This document shows, piece by piece, positions 13,493-21,881 of a stretch of 64,000 bases of DNA. Source of the DNA: Mantis religiosa (lineage: Eukaryota > Arthropoda > Insecta > Mantodea > Mantidae); the NCBI GenBank assembly GCA_030765055.1, contig CM060953.1, positions 183,849,898 to 183,913,897 of the forward strand. The letters are read 5' to 3'. The notes beneath the pieces are model-generated. The model did not search any database, was not told where the DNA came from, and saw only the letters and a list, made by a program, of their open reading frames with translations. The translations under genes and the position numbers were made by a program. Numbering within the stretch: the stretch's first letter is position 1; each line of letters begins with the position of its first letter.

Positions 13493-14510
13493 CGCTGCTC
13501 GCCTCTATAGTGTAGGTGGTAGCAAGTCTGTCTCACCTTCAAGAATTCCCAAGATCGAATCTCGGTCAGGGTGAGGTTTTTCTTCCCCCTGAGGTTTTCC
13601 CTTATCCTGAAAGATGAATGTCTGGTAACTCTAAGCTTTATGAACCCTAAACTCATTTGAACATCATTTCATTCATCATCCGATATGACTTAACGTTGGA
13701 GGTTTTCCCTTATCCTGAAAGATGAATGTCTGATAACTCTAAGCTCTATGGACCCTGTACTCATTTGAACATCATTTCATTCATCATCCGATATGACTTA
13801 ACGTTGGAGGTTTTCCCTTATCCTGAAAGATAAATGTCTGATAACTCTAAGCTCTATGGACCCTGCACTCATTTGAACATCATTTCATTCATCGTACGAT
13901 ATGACTTAACGTTGGAGGTTTTTCCTTATCCTGAAAGATAAATGTCTGGTAACTCTAAGCTCTATGTACCCTGTACTCATTTGAACATCATTTCTTTCAT
14001 CGTCCTATATGACTTAACGTTGTAGGTTTCCTCTTATCCTGAAAGATGAATGTCTGGTAGCTCTAAGCTCTATGTACCCTGTACTCATTTGAACATCATT
14101 TCTTTCATCGTCCTATATGACTTAACGTTGTAGGTTTCCTCTTATCCTGAAAGATGAATGTCTGGTAGCCCTAAGCTTTATGGACCCTAAACTCATTTGA
14201 ACATCATTTCTTTCATCGTCCGATATGACTTAAGCTTGGAGGTTTTCTCTTATCCTAAAAGATGAATGTCTGGTAACTCTTAAGCTCTATGGACCCTGTA
14301 CTCATTTGAACATCATTTCATTCATCGTCCGATATGTCAACGTTGGAGGTTTTTCCTTATTCTGAAAGATAAATATCTGGTAACTTTAAGCTCTATGGAC
14401 CCTGTACTCATTTGAACATCATTTCATTCATCGTCCGATATAACTTAACGTCAGAGGTTTTCTCTTATCCTGAAAGATGAATGTATGGTAACTCTTAAGC
14501 TCTATGTATG
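13493..14510 (+). repeat. SINE A with about nine tandem 108-bp modules
   Basis: A head with a degenerate B box (AAGATCGAATCTCGG) lies at 13493-13575. The 3' module then repeats with starts near 13590, 13701, 13809, 13917, 14025, 14132, 14241, 14348 and 14456, a period close to 108 bp. Neighbouring units share private changes, for example two adjacent units with TTCTTTCATCGTCCTATATG, which indicates local tandem duplication, not independent insertion. Confidence 0.85.
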
Positions 14511-14827
14511 CTGTACTACATGGCAAAGCGAGAAAGTGTATCGGAAAAAATTCGCAACACAGCTTAATACACATACACGGCGAGTCCAGTGTTTGTATAC
14601 TCTGTTCGGATATAATCATGTCTTCTGGACAGCAATGTGCCATACATCAGCAGGCGCGAGGAAACATATCACATAGACACACGCAGCTTCCAATCGCTCT
14701 ATTTGTGTTTCGTAACTTACTGTACATCAACTTACTAATATTTCACTCTTTTAATCGACCAGATAAGGTCCGATAGGCGACGATCACAGCGCTGGTCACT
14801 TGAAGGTCAACACGCCTCAACGCTCTG

Positions 14828-14992
14828 TCGAGTAATACTCATTTGAACACCATTTCACCACATTCATCCGATATGACAACATTGAAGGCTTTCCCTTATC
14901 CTGAAACACGAATGTCTGGTAACTCCAAGCTCTATGGACCCAAGGCTCATTTGAGCATCATTCATACGATAGGACTTAAGGTTGGAGGACGT
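14828..14992 (+). repeat. SINE A 3' module fragment
   Basis: One and a half diverged modules (GGCTTTCCCTTATCCTGAAA and CATTCATACGATAGGACTTA) without a tRNA-like head. Confidence 0.6.
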
Positions 14993-16035
14993 TAATCTTT
15001 AAAAAAAATCGCAATATATATGTAAAGCTACATAAAATTCAACACGATGGGTTTAGAATTTCACAACTTAAATATTTTTAAAAGGCCGACATATCGTACT
15101 CACATGGCTTCTCTACTCACTCCTCTTCTACCGACATTGTTACAAAAGCTTATTCTATCTTATTGTTGATCAAGACAAACTGCCCTTTTATAGTGAAATA
15201 ACGTAATTAATGTCAAATTTTGTTGTGCCTTGTTAAAATAGCGTTAGAGCAATAATTTAATTAGAACTGACTTTCAAATGAATTTGCTTCTCTGGTATCA
15301 GAATATCCCTCAGTGCTTCATGGTGTGCGTACGCGCTACGCTACTCAGTGTCAGCCAACTGAATGCTCTGTGATGTCAGCAAGTGTCATATTGTTTATGA
15401 GAAGGATTGGAAAGGTGAAGTCGGGAGAAAGGGAAATTTATTTCGTACTTTTTACCTGTGTGGACGCAAAACCAAAGCTTACTCCTCTTCCCTTCGTGTC
15501 TCTGTAACTTCGAATCCCCCAACATGAGGTCACGTCACACGCAATTGAGTTAGCTGACCTAGAGCTTAGTTTTGACTGATCACTCAAGACAAGCTTGATG
15601 TCAGCGTTAGGAGTAATGTAACTGGAGCACAGCACCACATGAGGCCATGCGTTTCCATCGTGTCCCCTGGGAGAAGATCGGAAAGGTGACAAGTTTAAAA
15701 CATGACATGTGCAGGCAAAAATGGAGTCCATAACGATTATAGCATTCACGCCGGCTAGCCCTGTTTTGGCCACCCGCTACCTGAGGACCAAAGGTATGCC
15801 CAAGATAAAAAATAACCCTAATAGTTCCGCCAAGAGCAGAGGAAAGTCGTTACATGGCGAATAGTTCCACCGCTCAGCCCTAACACACCAACCGCCACCG
15901 CCTGCTCTTACAACCCTGAAACGGGTGAGGTAAAACAGATGAAAGTACGTGATAGAAACAAGAAATGATGCACAGAAAGGTTGTGGTGCAAAAGGAACAA
16001 TCCTTGGTTCGCCCACCGACTCGGGAAAACGACGA
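14993..16035. other. Intergenic, nothing recognised
   Basis: No supportable feature. Part of 15770-16035 may be the body of the SINE whose head lies at 16036-16121. Confidence 0.4.
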
Positions 16036-16121
16036 AAACAAACGATGTTAAAGGGGAATCGAACTCGATGCCTCCAGAACGCGAGCCTCATACGTCACAG
16101 CTCTGCCATTAGCTCGATGTA
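16036..16121 (-). repeat. tRNA-derived SINE head
   Basis: On the minus strand the B box GAGTTCGATTCCCC is preceded by an A-box-like AGCTAATGGCAGAGC. The sequence cannot fold into a normal tRNA by eye. Confidence 0.45.
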
Positions 16122-16224
16122 GGTAAACCCCATTAACTTAAAGCCATCTGTCTTTTGGAACCTAAAGAATACAATTTGAAAACGCATTCGAAACACTAAA
16201 GTGATCATTTCTCGTAAGGTTAAG

Positions 16225-16350
16225 ATGGTGATGGAAGTGTAATATCTTTGTCCCCTGCACAGGGAGCTCTAGTTCGAATTCAGGATGAGTCAAACTCTTG
16301 CGACGGGTGTTACTCAGGGTTTTCCCTGGTGTTTAAGGTTTCCTAGAGTT
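16225..16350 (+). repeat. Possible tRNA-derived SINE
   Basis: A B-box-like CTAGTTCGAATTCAGG follows a GGTGATGGAAGTG stretch and leads into a body with GGGTTTTCCCTGGTG. Weak but similar in layout to the other SINEs. Confidence 0.35.
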
Positions 16351-16443
16351 ACGCATACATTTCGTTTGCATACCATATGATTCTCCAGATAAATCTGTTG
16401 CATTGTAATACAGCATGAAGACAAAAATACCAATTAAGTTTGA

Positions 16444-16449
16444 GATGTA
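16444..16449. repeat. Left 6-bp target site duplication GATGTA
   Basis: GATGTA directly precedes the first base of the inverted repeat and is repeated exactly at 32921-32926. Six-bp duplications are the known signature of Polinton integration. Confidence 0.93.
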
Positions 16450-16660
16450 AGTAGTATAGATTTGGGAGAATCAGCACAGTGTAGATAAGATGCTGAACTC
16501 TCCTCTGTGTTAATATATGAGTGATGTAGAATGCTCATTGATTTAGAACTCTCCTATATGAAAATCGAGTTGTAAAAGAAGGGGAGTGTTGGCGTAGTGC
16601 CGTTCTCCCCTGTGCAGTGAGATGTTTTTGAGGGTTGGGATGATGATGATGATTGTGTGT

Positions 16661-16716
<56 letters not shown>

Positions 16717-17326
16717 TAACGGGGGTTCCGGGGATGTCTGAATTAAATGTGAATTCTTTTCGATGTGTGTGTGCTTGAACTCTCATGTATTCTTTTCGAT
16801 GTGTGTGTGTGTGTGTGTGTGTGTGCTTGAACTCTCATGTATGAATATCGAGTCTAGGGTTCGATATTTGTGATGGGGTGGGGTGGGTAACGGGGGGGTT
16901 CCGGGGATGTTTGAATTAAATGTATTGATAGTAATTCTTCGACGTCTGTGCTTGAACACTCATGTATGAATATCGAGTCTAGGGTTTGATATCTATTACG
17001 TTCAGTGCTTCGATGTCTGTGCTTAAACTCTCATGTATGAATATCGAGTGTAGGGTTTGATATTTATTACGTTTAGTGTATGATATATGATGTAGTATCG
17101 TTAATCTTTAGATAAAAGAATATCGAGAGAAAGATTAGGTATGTTTACTGGGAGAGATTTATGAAAATAAATGTAATAAGACATTCTGGTAAGGGGTGTT
17201 CCCTATGCAGAATCTCTCCTTGAGCTATTGTATCCAAGAGCGATGTAAAGGTTAAGAAAAGGTTAAATTCCATTCCCACATCTAGGTACGAGAAAATATA
17301 AAATCTGTTCCACATTGAAGTATAAG
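16450..17326 (+). repeat. Left terminal inverted repeat of the Polinton
   Basis: Matches the reverse complement of 32064-32920 nearly base for base; homology fades after about 17326. It contains a (GT)n tract at about 16657-16714 and a shorter one near 16800-16825. Three internal copies of a block with CTCATGTATGAATATCGAGT lie at about 16832, 16959 and 17029. The arms differ mainly in these GT tracts and in a GAT/ATC run (about 4 units here, about 12 on the right). Confidence 0.93.
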
Positions 17327-17410
17327 GGTGATGACGTGTTGTCATTCCTCAAGATTTGTGCATATCTGAGTAAATTCGAATTAACAGGTCTCACCCTGTC
17401 CCTCCAGCTC

Positions 17411-17534
17411 GGGAACGAACGTGTCCTCACTTCACACAAACCCTCCGTACGTTAAGTACAATCGACGATAGGATGGGGAGGGGGAAGACAGGTATGATCA
17501 CGTTTCATCACCCATCTGCTCACTCGGGAACGAA
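17411..17534 (+). promoter_or_regulatory. Repeated GGGAACGAA motif upstream of the first gene
   Basis: GGGAACGAA occurs at 17411-17419 and 17526-17534, each followed by a CTCACTTCACA block, 31 and 146 bp before the ATG at 17565. The same nonamer occurs in the matching orientation (minus strand) at 31222-31230, upstream of the OB-like/polymerase transcription unit. A shared promoter or enhancer site is an inference. Confidence 0.4.
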
Positions 17535-17564
17535 TGCATTCTCACTTCACATCGCAACGTCAAG

Positions 17565-18232
17565 ATGAGTGGAACAACAACTCCTATCATTGAAAGTGAT
17601 ACCAGATTCTGGGAGAATCTACGCAATTTCGAAGATTTGCAAAAGCATTGGGTTGAGCACCACGATGAAACGTGTGATGGAAAGATGCATCAAGTGACTT
17701 GCAAGAATCCTTCCTATCATGATTCGATCACATCTTATGCTCAATGCGGAAAGAATTGTAAAGTGTATCTCGGGTAAGTAGAATTATAATTGTGCGTTAA
17801 CGTGAAAGTGTTGTTATGTGTTATATAACTAATGATAAATATGTTTATTTCAGTAAAGCCCAAAGTGAAGATGTGGCATGCCAGTCCGAACAGGATCAAG
17901 GTGAAGATGTGTGCGGTCCGTACAATGATCGTCCGTTTAAGGATATCGGTACATCGAAACCCGAGGAGGAAGTCATAGAAAAGTGAGTATAAAATAATAA
18001 GAGTTTTACGTTAACAAGTGTATTAAATACTCACGATGTTGAGACATAGTTCGTGTATGTCCGCAGATCCAGTAAGAAAGGAGACAAGAAAAAGAAGAAG
18101 ACGAACTGCAAACCGAGAATCGTCAAAGCCAAGAAGACGTTCGATCAAGACAGTTTCATCATAATGATGTTCGAACCCTTCACACCCTTCGCAGAAGAAG
18201 TAGAGGAGGAAGTTGCGAGTGATGGTAAATAG
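17565..18232 (+). CDS. Three-exon orphan protein, 167 aa, Cys/His-rich then Lys-rich
   Basis: Exons 17565-17773, 17854-17982 and 18067-18232 join in phase to 504 nt. The introns are 80 nt (GTAAGT...TTTCAG) and 84 nt (GTGAGT...CCGCAG). All three exons stay open across the joins, which strongly supports splicing. The N-terminal third has clustered His and Cys residues (HHDETC, CKNPSYH, CGKNC) that could bind a metal. The middle is acidic, and exon 3 opens with a lysine-rich run (KKGDKKKKK). I do not recognise a family. The gene lies first inside the left inverted repeat and points inward. Its stop codon overlaps the start of the next frame by 11 nt. A regulatory or DNA-associated role is only a guess from the basic tail. 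Confidence 0.75.
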
Positions 18233-18710
18233 TGTGTGCATGAACGATAACGACATCTCCATCAGCATTGACTTTCGTGTGAACATAGGATTATACAATG
18301 AACTCCCATCACTTTACATTAAAGCCACACATGACGATACGTTTGTGTATATTACAAAAGAGGATTGGGAGGTAATAATGTCAAATTTGTGTGTTTTGGA
18401 TACGTATCTGAAAGATGGTAAGCATCCATGTGCACCGTACAGTGAAAATATAATATATGCATTTAATATAATGTTATGTATGAATAAGATGCAAGAAATA
18501 ACGTTTGTGAATACATGTTTAAATGTGGGCAGTATAAATCTGAATAGTACTGCATTCAATGGACTTAAAAGACTAATTCCATATATTGAAAGAAATTTAT
18601 ATCAGTTGTATGATATTCATAAATCATTATGTTCATATGATGCAAAAAGCAGGAGTGCAAGGAAGAGGATATTGGAGATGTATGTTAAAGTCAATAAAAA
18701 GATAATTTGA
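18222..18710 (+). CDS. Orphan protein, 162 aa, possibly PC4-like fold
   Basis: I take the ATG at 18222; the frame is open slightly upstream, but only from a TTG. The start lies inside the final codons of the preceding gene, in another frame (11-nt overlap), and the stop is 25 nt from the stop of the convergent capsid gene. The N-terminal 60 residues alternate beta-type stretches (ISISIDFRVNIG, LPSLYIKAT, TFVYIT) and end in KEDWEVIM. This recalls the order of strands plus a tryptophan helix in PC4/p15 single-strand DNA-binding coactivators, but key residues are too few for a firm call. The C-terminal half looks helical and ends with a basic stretch. No family recognised with confidence. Confidence 0.65.
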   Translation: MVNSVCMNDNDISISIDFRVNIGLYNELPSLYIKATHDDTFVYITKEDWEVIMSNLCVLDTYLKDGKHPCAPYSENIIYAFNIMLCMNKMQEITFVNTCLNVGSINLNSTAFNGLKRLIPYIERNLYQLYDIHKSLCSYDAKSRSARKRILEMYVKVNKKII

Positions 18711-18735
18711 ATTTGTAATGTTTTATTTATTACAC

Positions 18736-19944
18736 CTATATGATAGATTGTACAACATGAGTTAATGGTTTATAAGTGAATAATTTATCATGAATAATTA
18801 AACAGAATAATGAAGTTTGTGCAGGAAAATTTGACGATGCTTGAACTTCCAATCTGACATTCACTGCCCCCGTCACAGTATCCTCAGGTTGATGAGAGCA
18901 ATCGATGACGAATAGCGGTGCATATTTCAGAAAGTCGTTCCTTTTCAAAAGAGGGTAATTCTCCTTTCCATAGTAGGATGATTGAAATTTGGAATATTGA
19001 TCATACAGAGATGCAAATTTCGAATTGGCGAAATCCAAATTCATATCGTGATAGGGGTAAGATTCACTGTTGAGATAAAGTTTCAGATTGGTGATATTAC
19101 AATTATCAAATAGAGAGGCATCCTTAGCGAGATGATTCAATCTATCCACTTGTGCACCGACTATGACGAAACGTGGTTTTTCAAGTTTAGTCGTGGTTGC
19201 AATGTTCCATGTGAACGCTTTAGTTTGAGGTACAGCAGGTTGAGTGTGAAGGTCCAAGGTTCGAAATGCGACGTGTAGAGGTTTATCCGATTTGACGAGT
19301 TTAAGTTTATCAACTCGTTCAGAATCTGAAAGTCGAAGTACAGGCATCCTCCATTCGAGTCTAGTTAGTTGTATGGTTGTAGGATCGTTTCCAATGATAC
19401 AATTATTAGAATCCTTAGATCTAATGAGAATAAGTTCAAACTTGCTATTAAGTATGACCTCCTTGTGATCGTCGGCGAAACCCAGCAACATCGAAAGAGG
19501 AACGATAGCATTGAAGATACCATTCGATGTATTCACGATGTCTACCACACCTCCAGGATAGATCCATCCAGCATTTAGTAAACGATTCGATTCCAGTTCA
19601 TTCAGTGCAGCATAGTTACGCATCGTTGATGAAATGCCCGGATTCCTAGTTCTATCAATAGTCGTTCCATTCATATCCAGACGAATCTCATCGAATAGGA
19701 ATGCCATAGCATTGTTACTCAATGTCGATGTGGCAACGGTGCCGTCGGGTTTAGTGAGAGTCCCCTCAATGTAGAGATAACTTCTACTAGGAAGCGTGTA
19801 CAAATCTTCAGCTTGACATGGAATTCTAATTTCATCGTTCACATCGAGAGCTGACGTATTGTACGGTAGGAATACGTGTTCTTCCTCCTTACTGATCTTA
19901 TCATCAAAGGTCGGAATCCCGGTCACGTACAACACATCCATCAT
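18736..19944 (-). CDS. Major capsid protein, double jelly-roll (Polinton PY/MCP)
   Basis: A 402-residue protein starting at tandem ATG codons (MMDVLYVTG). It contains the conserved early block of insect Polinton capsid proteins (NDEIRIPCQAEDLYTLP, then SYLYIEGTL) and a FLFDEIRLDMNG stretch, typical of the first jelly roll. The length fits the shorter insect versions. In the family, trimers of this protein form the hexagonal capsomers of an icosahedral shell. It lies 116 bp downstream of the minor capsid gene on the same strand, as the last frame of the minus-strand structural set. An AATAAATAA polyadenylation-type sequence lies just past the stop (minus strand, about 18722-18730). The reading frame is intact. 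Confidence 0.88.
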   Translation of the reverse strand: MMDVLYVTGIPTFDDKISKEEEHVFLPYNTSALDVNDEIRIPCQAEDLYTLPSRSYLYIEGTLTKPDGTVATSTLSNNAMAFLFDEIRLDMNGTTIDRTRNPGISSTMRNYAALNELESNRLLNAGWIYPGGVVDIVNTSNGIFNAIVPLSMLLGFADDHKEVILNSKFELILIRSKDSNNCIIGNDPTTIQLTRLEWRMPVLRLSDSERVDKLKLVKSDKPLHVAFRTLDLHTQPAVPQTKAFTWNIATTTKLEKPRFVIVGAQVDRLNHLAKDASLFDNCNITNLKLYLNSESYPYHDMNLDFANSKFASLYDQYSKFQSSYYGKENYPLLKRNDFLKYAPLFVIDCSHQPEDTVTGAVNVRLEVQASSNFPAQTSLFCLIIHDKLFTYKPLTHVVQSII

Positions 19945-20060
19945 AGAACCTTGAAGCCTAAGTTAGCGAGAAATCTTCGATTAGACGATGTGATTAGCTT
20001 GCGGGTCGATGATCGAGTAGAGGTCATCTCGAGAGATGTTTTTTAATATAGCATCGTCTC

Positions 20061-20768
20061 TTAAAACTTATACCCATTACGACGTATGTGCAATCGTACA
20101 GTGATGGTTTCGTTCCTGAAATCTAACTTATCGCCGTTCTGGTCTACCACTCTAATGTCGAGATGATCAATGAGATTCGTATCGATGATTGGTAAATATA
20201 TAGGACTTGATGGTTCCTGCGAGATATGATAACCTGGAGGTACCGATGGAAAAAATTCATACAGAGAATGACCACTTTTACCATTGATGAAAGATCCCGT
20301 TGCAAGACTCCACTCGATACGTATGATGCTGACCTTGAATATGTTAACCAAATCATTAGACTCGGTCAGCACGTTTGCCGGTACCCTCTGTTTAGAGGTG
20401 AAACCGAGAAGAGAAGCAATAGATCTCTCACGACTAAAGTCGATAATATAGGGAGATTGAATTTCTGATTTCATGGTGTTATTATTAGCACGTAGAATAA
20501 AGTCGTCACCGATGTCGAGAGCATCCTTGATCAATCTGGCGATATCATCCAATTCATAAGTACCCGGTGGAATTACTATACGTTCGACTTTTCCATCGCG
20601 AACGTAATGGAATAGATTATTACTCTCGTCCACATTCGGAATCGAGTAAAAAGTCTCAAAATTCAATAGAGCTATCTCGTAATGTCCGTTAGGATCCAGA
20701 TGTAATGGTGGATTTAGAAATGTAGAGAAGCTGGTATCACTACCACTCACGGTGATCGTGTAACTCAT
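20061..20768 (-). CDS. Minor capsid / penton protein, single jelly-roll (Polinton PX)
   Basis: 235 residues. It shows the family's ordered signatures: an N-terminal ITVSGSDTSFSTFLNPPLHL type strand region, NFETFYSIPNV, IPPGTYELDDI, SLLGF, FFPSVPPGYHIS and the C-terminal LDFRNETITVRLHIRR. In Polintons this is the penton-like vertex protein that accompanies the major capsid protein. The ATG at 20768 lies inside the end of the protease frame, 29 nt before that frame's stop, so the two genes overlap. No intron is evident. The neighbours are the protease upstream and the major capsid protein downstream, all on the minus strand. Confidence 0.85.
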   Translation of the reverse strand: MSYTITVSGSDTSFSTFLNPPLHLDPNGHYEIALLNFETFYSIPNVDESNNLFHYVRDGKVERIVIPPGTYELDDIARLIKDALDIGDDFILRANNNTMKSEIQSPYIIDFSRERSIASLLGFTSKQRVPANVLTESNDLVNIFKVSIIRIEWSLATGSFINGKSGHSLYEFFPSVPPGYHISQEPSSPIYLPIIDTNLIDHLDIRVVDQNGDKLDFRNETITVRLHIRRNGYKF

Positions 20769-21132
20769 CGAGGAGAAACTGAAGGCACAAGTGACCGCAA
20801 ATCACAGAATCGAATTCTTGAAATCTCGTCGTATTATATAGGAGCTTGACACCCGAAAGGTACGTTTCTATCTCTTCCGGAGGTCTCAGATCGCCGAAAC
20901 TGTCAAAGTAGTAGGCAACGTCACCATCCTTACGTACAGCAACCCAATGTGTACCAGGGTTATTTGATGTATCCAGATTCACTACTATTCTCTCATAGTA
21001 TCGAGGACGTGGAGGTAGTTTATCGATCATGTAGACACCTCTAAAATGTGGAATGTGTAGACGTCGTGCATACGAATCGATCTCGTTAGCACTCAGGGCT
21101 TTTTCCGGGATAAATATAGGCCTCGCCCCGAG
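20740..21132 (-). CDS. Adenain-like cysteine protease (PRO), expressed in the -1 frame
   Basis: A cysteine protease of the adenovirus/Ulp1 class that would mature virion proteins. Visible catalytic context: His in GTHWVAV, acidic partner in YYFDSFGD, and Gln/Cys in FQEFDSVICGHLCLQF. The first ATG in frame (21030) is too far in: upstream, without any ATG, the frame still encodes recognisable protease sequence (SANEIDSYARRL and HIPHFRGVYM, conserved at the N-terminus of Polinton proteases). The frame is open back to a stop at 21157-21159 and overlaps the end of the PLA2-like gene, where an in-phase slippery heptamer sits (21138-21132). I therefore place the first -1-frame codon at 21132. Initiation at 21030 or an unseen spliced exon are the alternatives. 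Confidence 0.8.
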   Translation of the reverse strand, partial: LGARPIFIPEKALSANEIDSYARRLHIPHFRGVYMIDKLPPRPRYYERIVVNLDTSNNPGTHWVAVRKDGDVAYYFDSFGDLRPPEEIETYLSGVKLLYNTTRFQEFDSVICGHLCLQFLLDELHDHREW

Positions 21133-21731
21133 TTTTTTGATCGAAGATATAATCCTCTACCCTTACGACGTCTCTTACGGCGAAGACCTTTGCCCTGAGC
21201 CAAAGATTCCATGCGCTCGTTGTGACGTGTTAATTCCGCAAGTTGTTTTGCATCGGAACGTTTCTTATTGACAGCCGTAGCAATCTGAGCAGCACCTCCA
21301 GCTAGACCACCTGCTGCACCTAGAGCTGCTAAAAGTGGTAGCAAAGGTAAGAAACCACCTCTCTTGTTGCGACGTTTACGCATGCCAGCGCCTGCTGCCA
21401 ATTTACCCTTCATAAGTGTAGTCACAAGTCGAGCTGCAAGTCGTTCGCCCAAAGAAGCGTCGGCAGACTTTACACGTCTCCAAGCTTTCTCTACCAACAC
21501 CTTATCGGCTAGACGACGAGATTCTGTATCAGTACTCTCTGCGTAAGCCCGATCGTGATCGAGACACGCTGAATCTAACCCGTTCACCGGTAAGTCACCT
21601 CTCTGCAAGCGTTTATGTAGTTTCGTTCCGGGACCGCAGAAACGATAACCCGGTAAATGTGCCTCAAATGGTAATGAATTAATCAAGGAATTAAGAATTC
21701 CCGAACCTTTGCGTGCACGTGTAGAGCGCAT
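21093..21731 (-). CDS. Phospholipase A2-like virion protein with hydrophobic segment
   Basis: 212 residues. Residues 28-36 (GYRFCGPGT) give the calcium-loop-like motif and His59-Asp60 (DHDRAYAES) the catalytic pair of the parvovirus-VP1-type PLA2 family. In parvoviruses this activity helps virions leave endosomes; the same role here is inference. Residues 126-155 form an alanine/glycine/leucine-rich hydrophobic segment, then a basic tail with two GRGLYL repeats. Basic clusters also occur near 118-124 and 184-191. The last 21 codons overlap the protease frame, and Lys199-Asn200 are encoded by the AAA AAC of the slippery site, so most product should be this protein and a minority the protease fusion. 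It heads the minus-strand structural set. A TATA-like TATAAAG lies about 40 bp upstream of the ATG and a CCAAT box about 65 bp upstream. Confidence 0.82.
   Translation of the reverse strand: MRSTRARKGSGILNSLINSLPFEAHLPGYRFCGPGTKLHKRLQRGDLPVNGLDSACLDHDRAYAESTDTESRRLADKVLVEKAWRRVKSADASLGERLAARLVTTLMKGKLAAGAGMRKRRNKRGGFLPLLPLLAALGAAGGLAGGAAQIATAVNKKRSDAKQLAELTRHNERMESLAQGKGLRRKRRRKGRGLYLRSKNSGRGLYLSRKKP
21132..21138 (-). promoter_or_regulatory. Putative -1 ribosomal frameshift site A AAA AAC
   Basis: The minus strand reads TCA AAA AAC TCG in the PLA2-like frame, so the heptamer A AAA AAC is exactly in X XXY YYZ phase, and a -1 slip enters the protease frame. Immediately downstream CTCGGGGC (21132-21125) can pair with GCCCTGAG (21099-21092), eight pairs with one G-U. 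This is a candidate stimulatory stem, although its spacing is shorter than usual unless the first pairs stay open. Confidence 0.72.
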
Positions 21732-21881
21732 GTCTCACTATGAAATAAAAAAAGGCAAAACGTGCGCTTTATAAGTATACGATTCCTATGACGATTGGCT
21801 AAATCCAGTAAAGACATAGATTGCCCTTATCACGAACGAAATAAAAGACAAAACTTATGCTTTATAAGTATTAGTCGCGAT
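21732..21881. promoter_or_regulatory. Divergent promoter region with duplicated TATA block
   Basis: This 150-bp gap separates the minus-strand structural genes from the plus-strand ATPase set. A block of about 38 bp (GAAATAAAA...CAAAAC...CTTTATAAGTAT) occurs twice in the same orientation, at 21741-21778 and 21837-21871, about 93 bp apart. CTTTATAAG is nearly palindromic and gives TATA-like boxes on both strands. Between the copies, GATTGGCT (21793-21800) is a CCAAT box on the minus strand. No other gap of this size lies near the 5' ends of the two gene sets. Confidence 0.55.

Noticed and set aside
19369..20468. Plus-strand frames at 19369-19578 and 20226-20468
   Set aside because: They are antisense shadows of the capsid and penton genes.
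20740..21030. Protease starting at the internal ATG (96 residues)
   Set aside because: Conserved protease sequence continues upstream of this ATG without a start codon, so this start would lose the N-terminal part of the domain.
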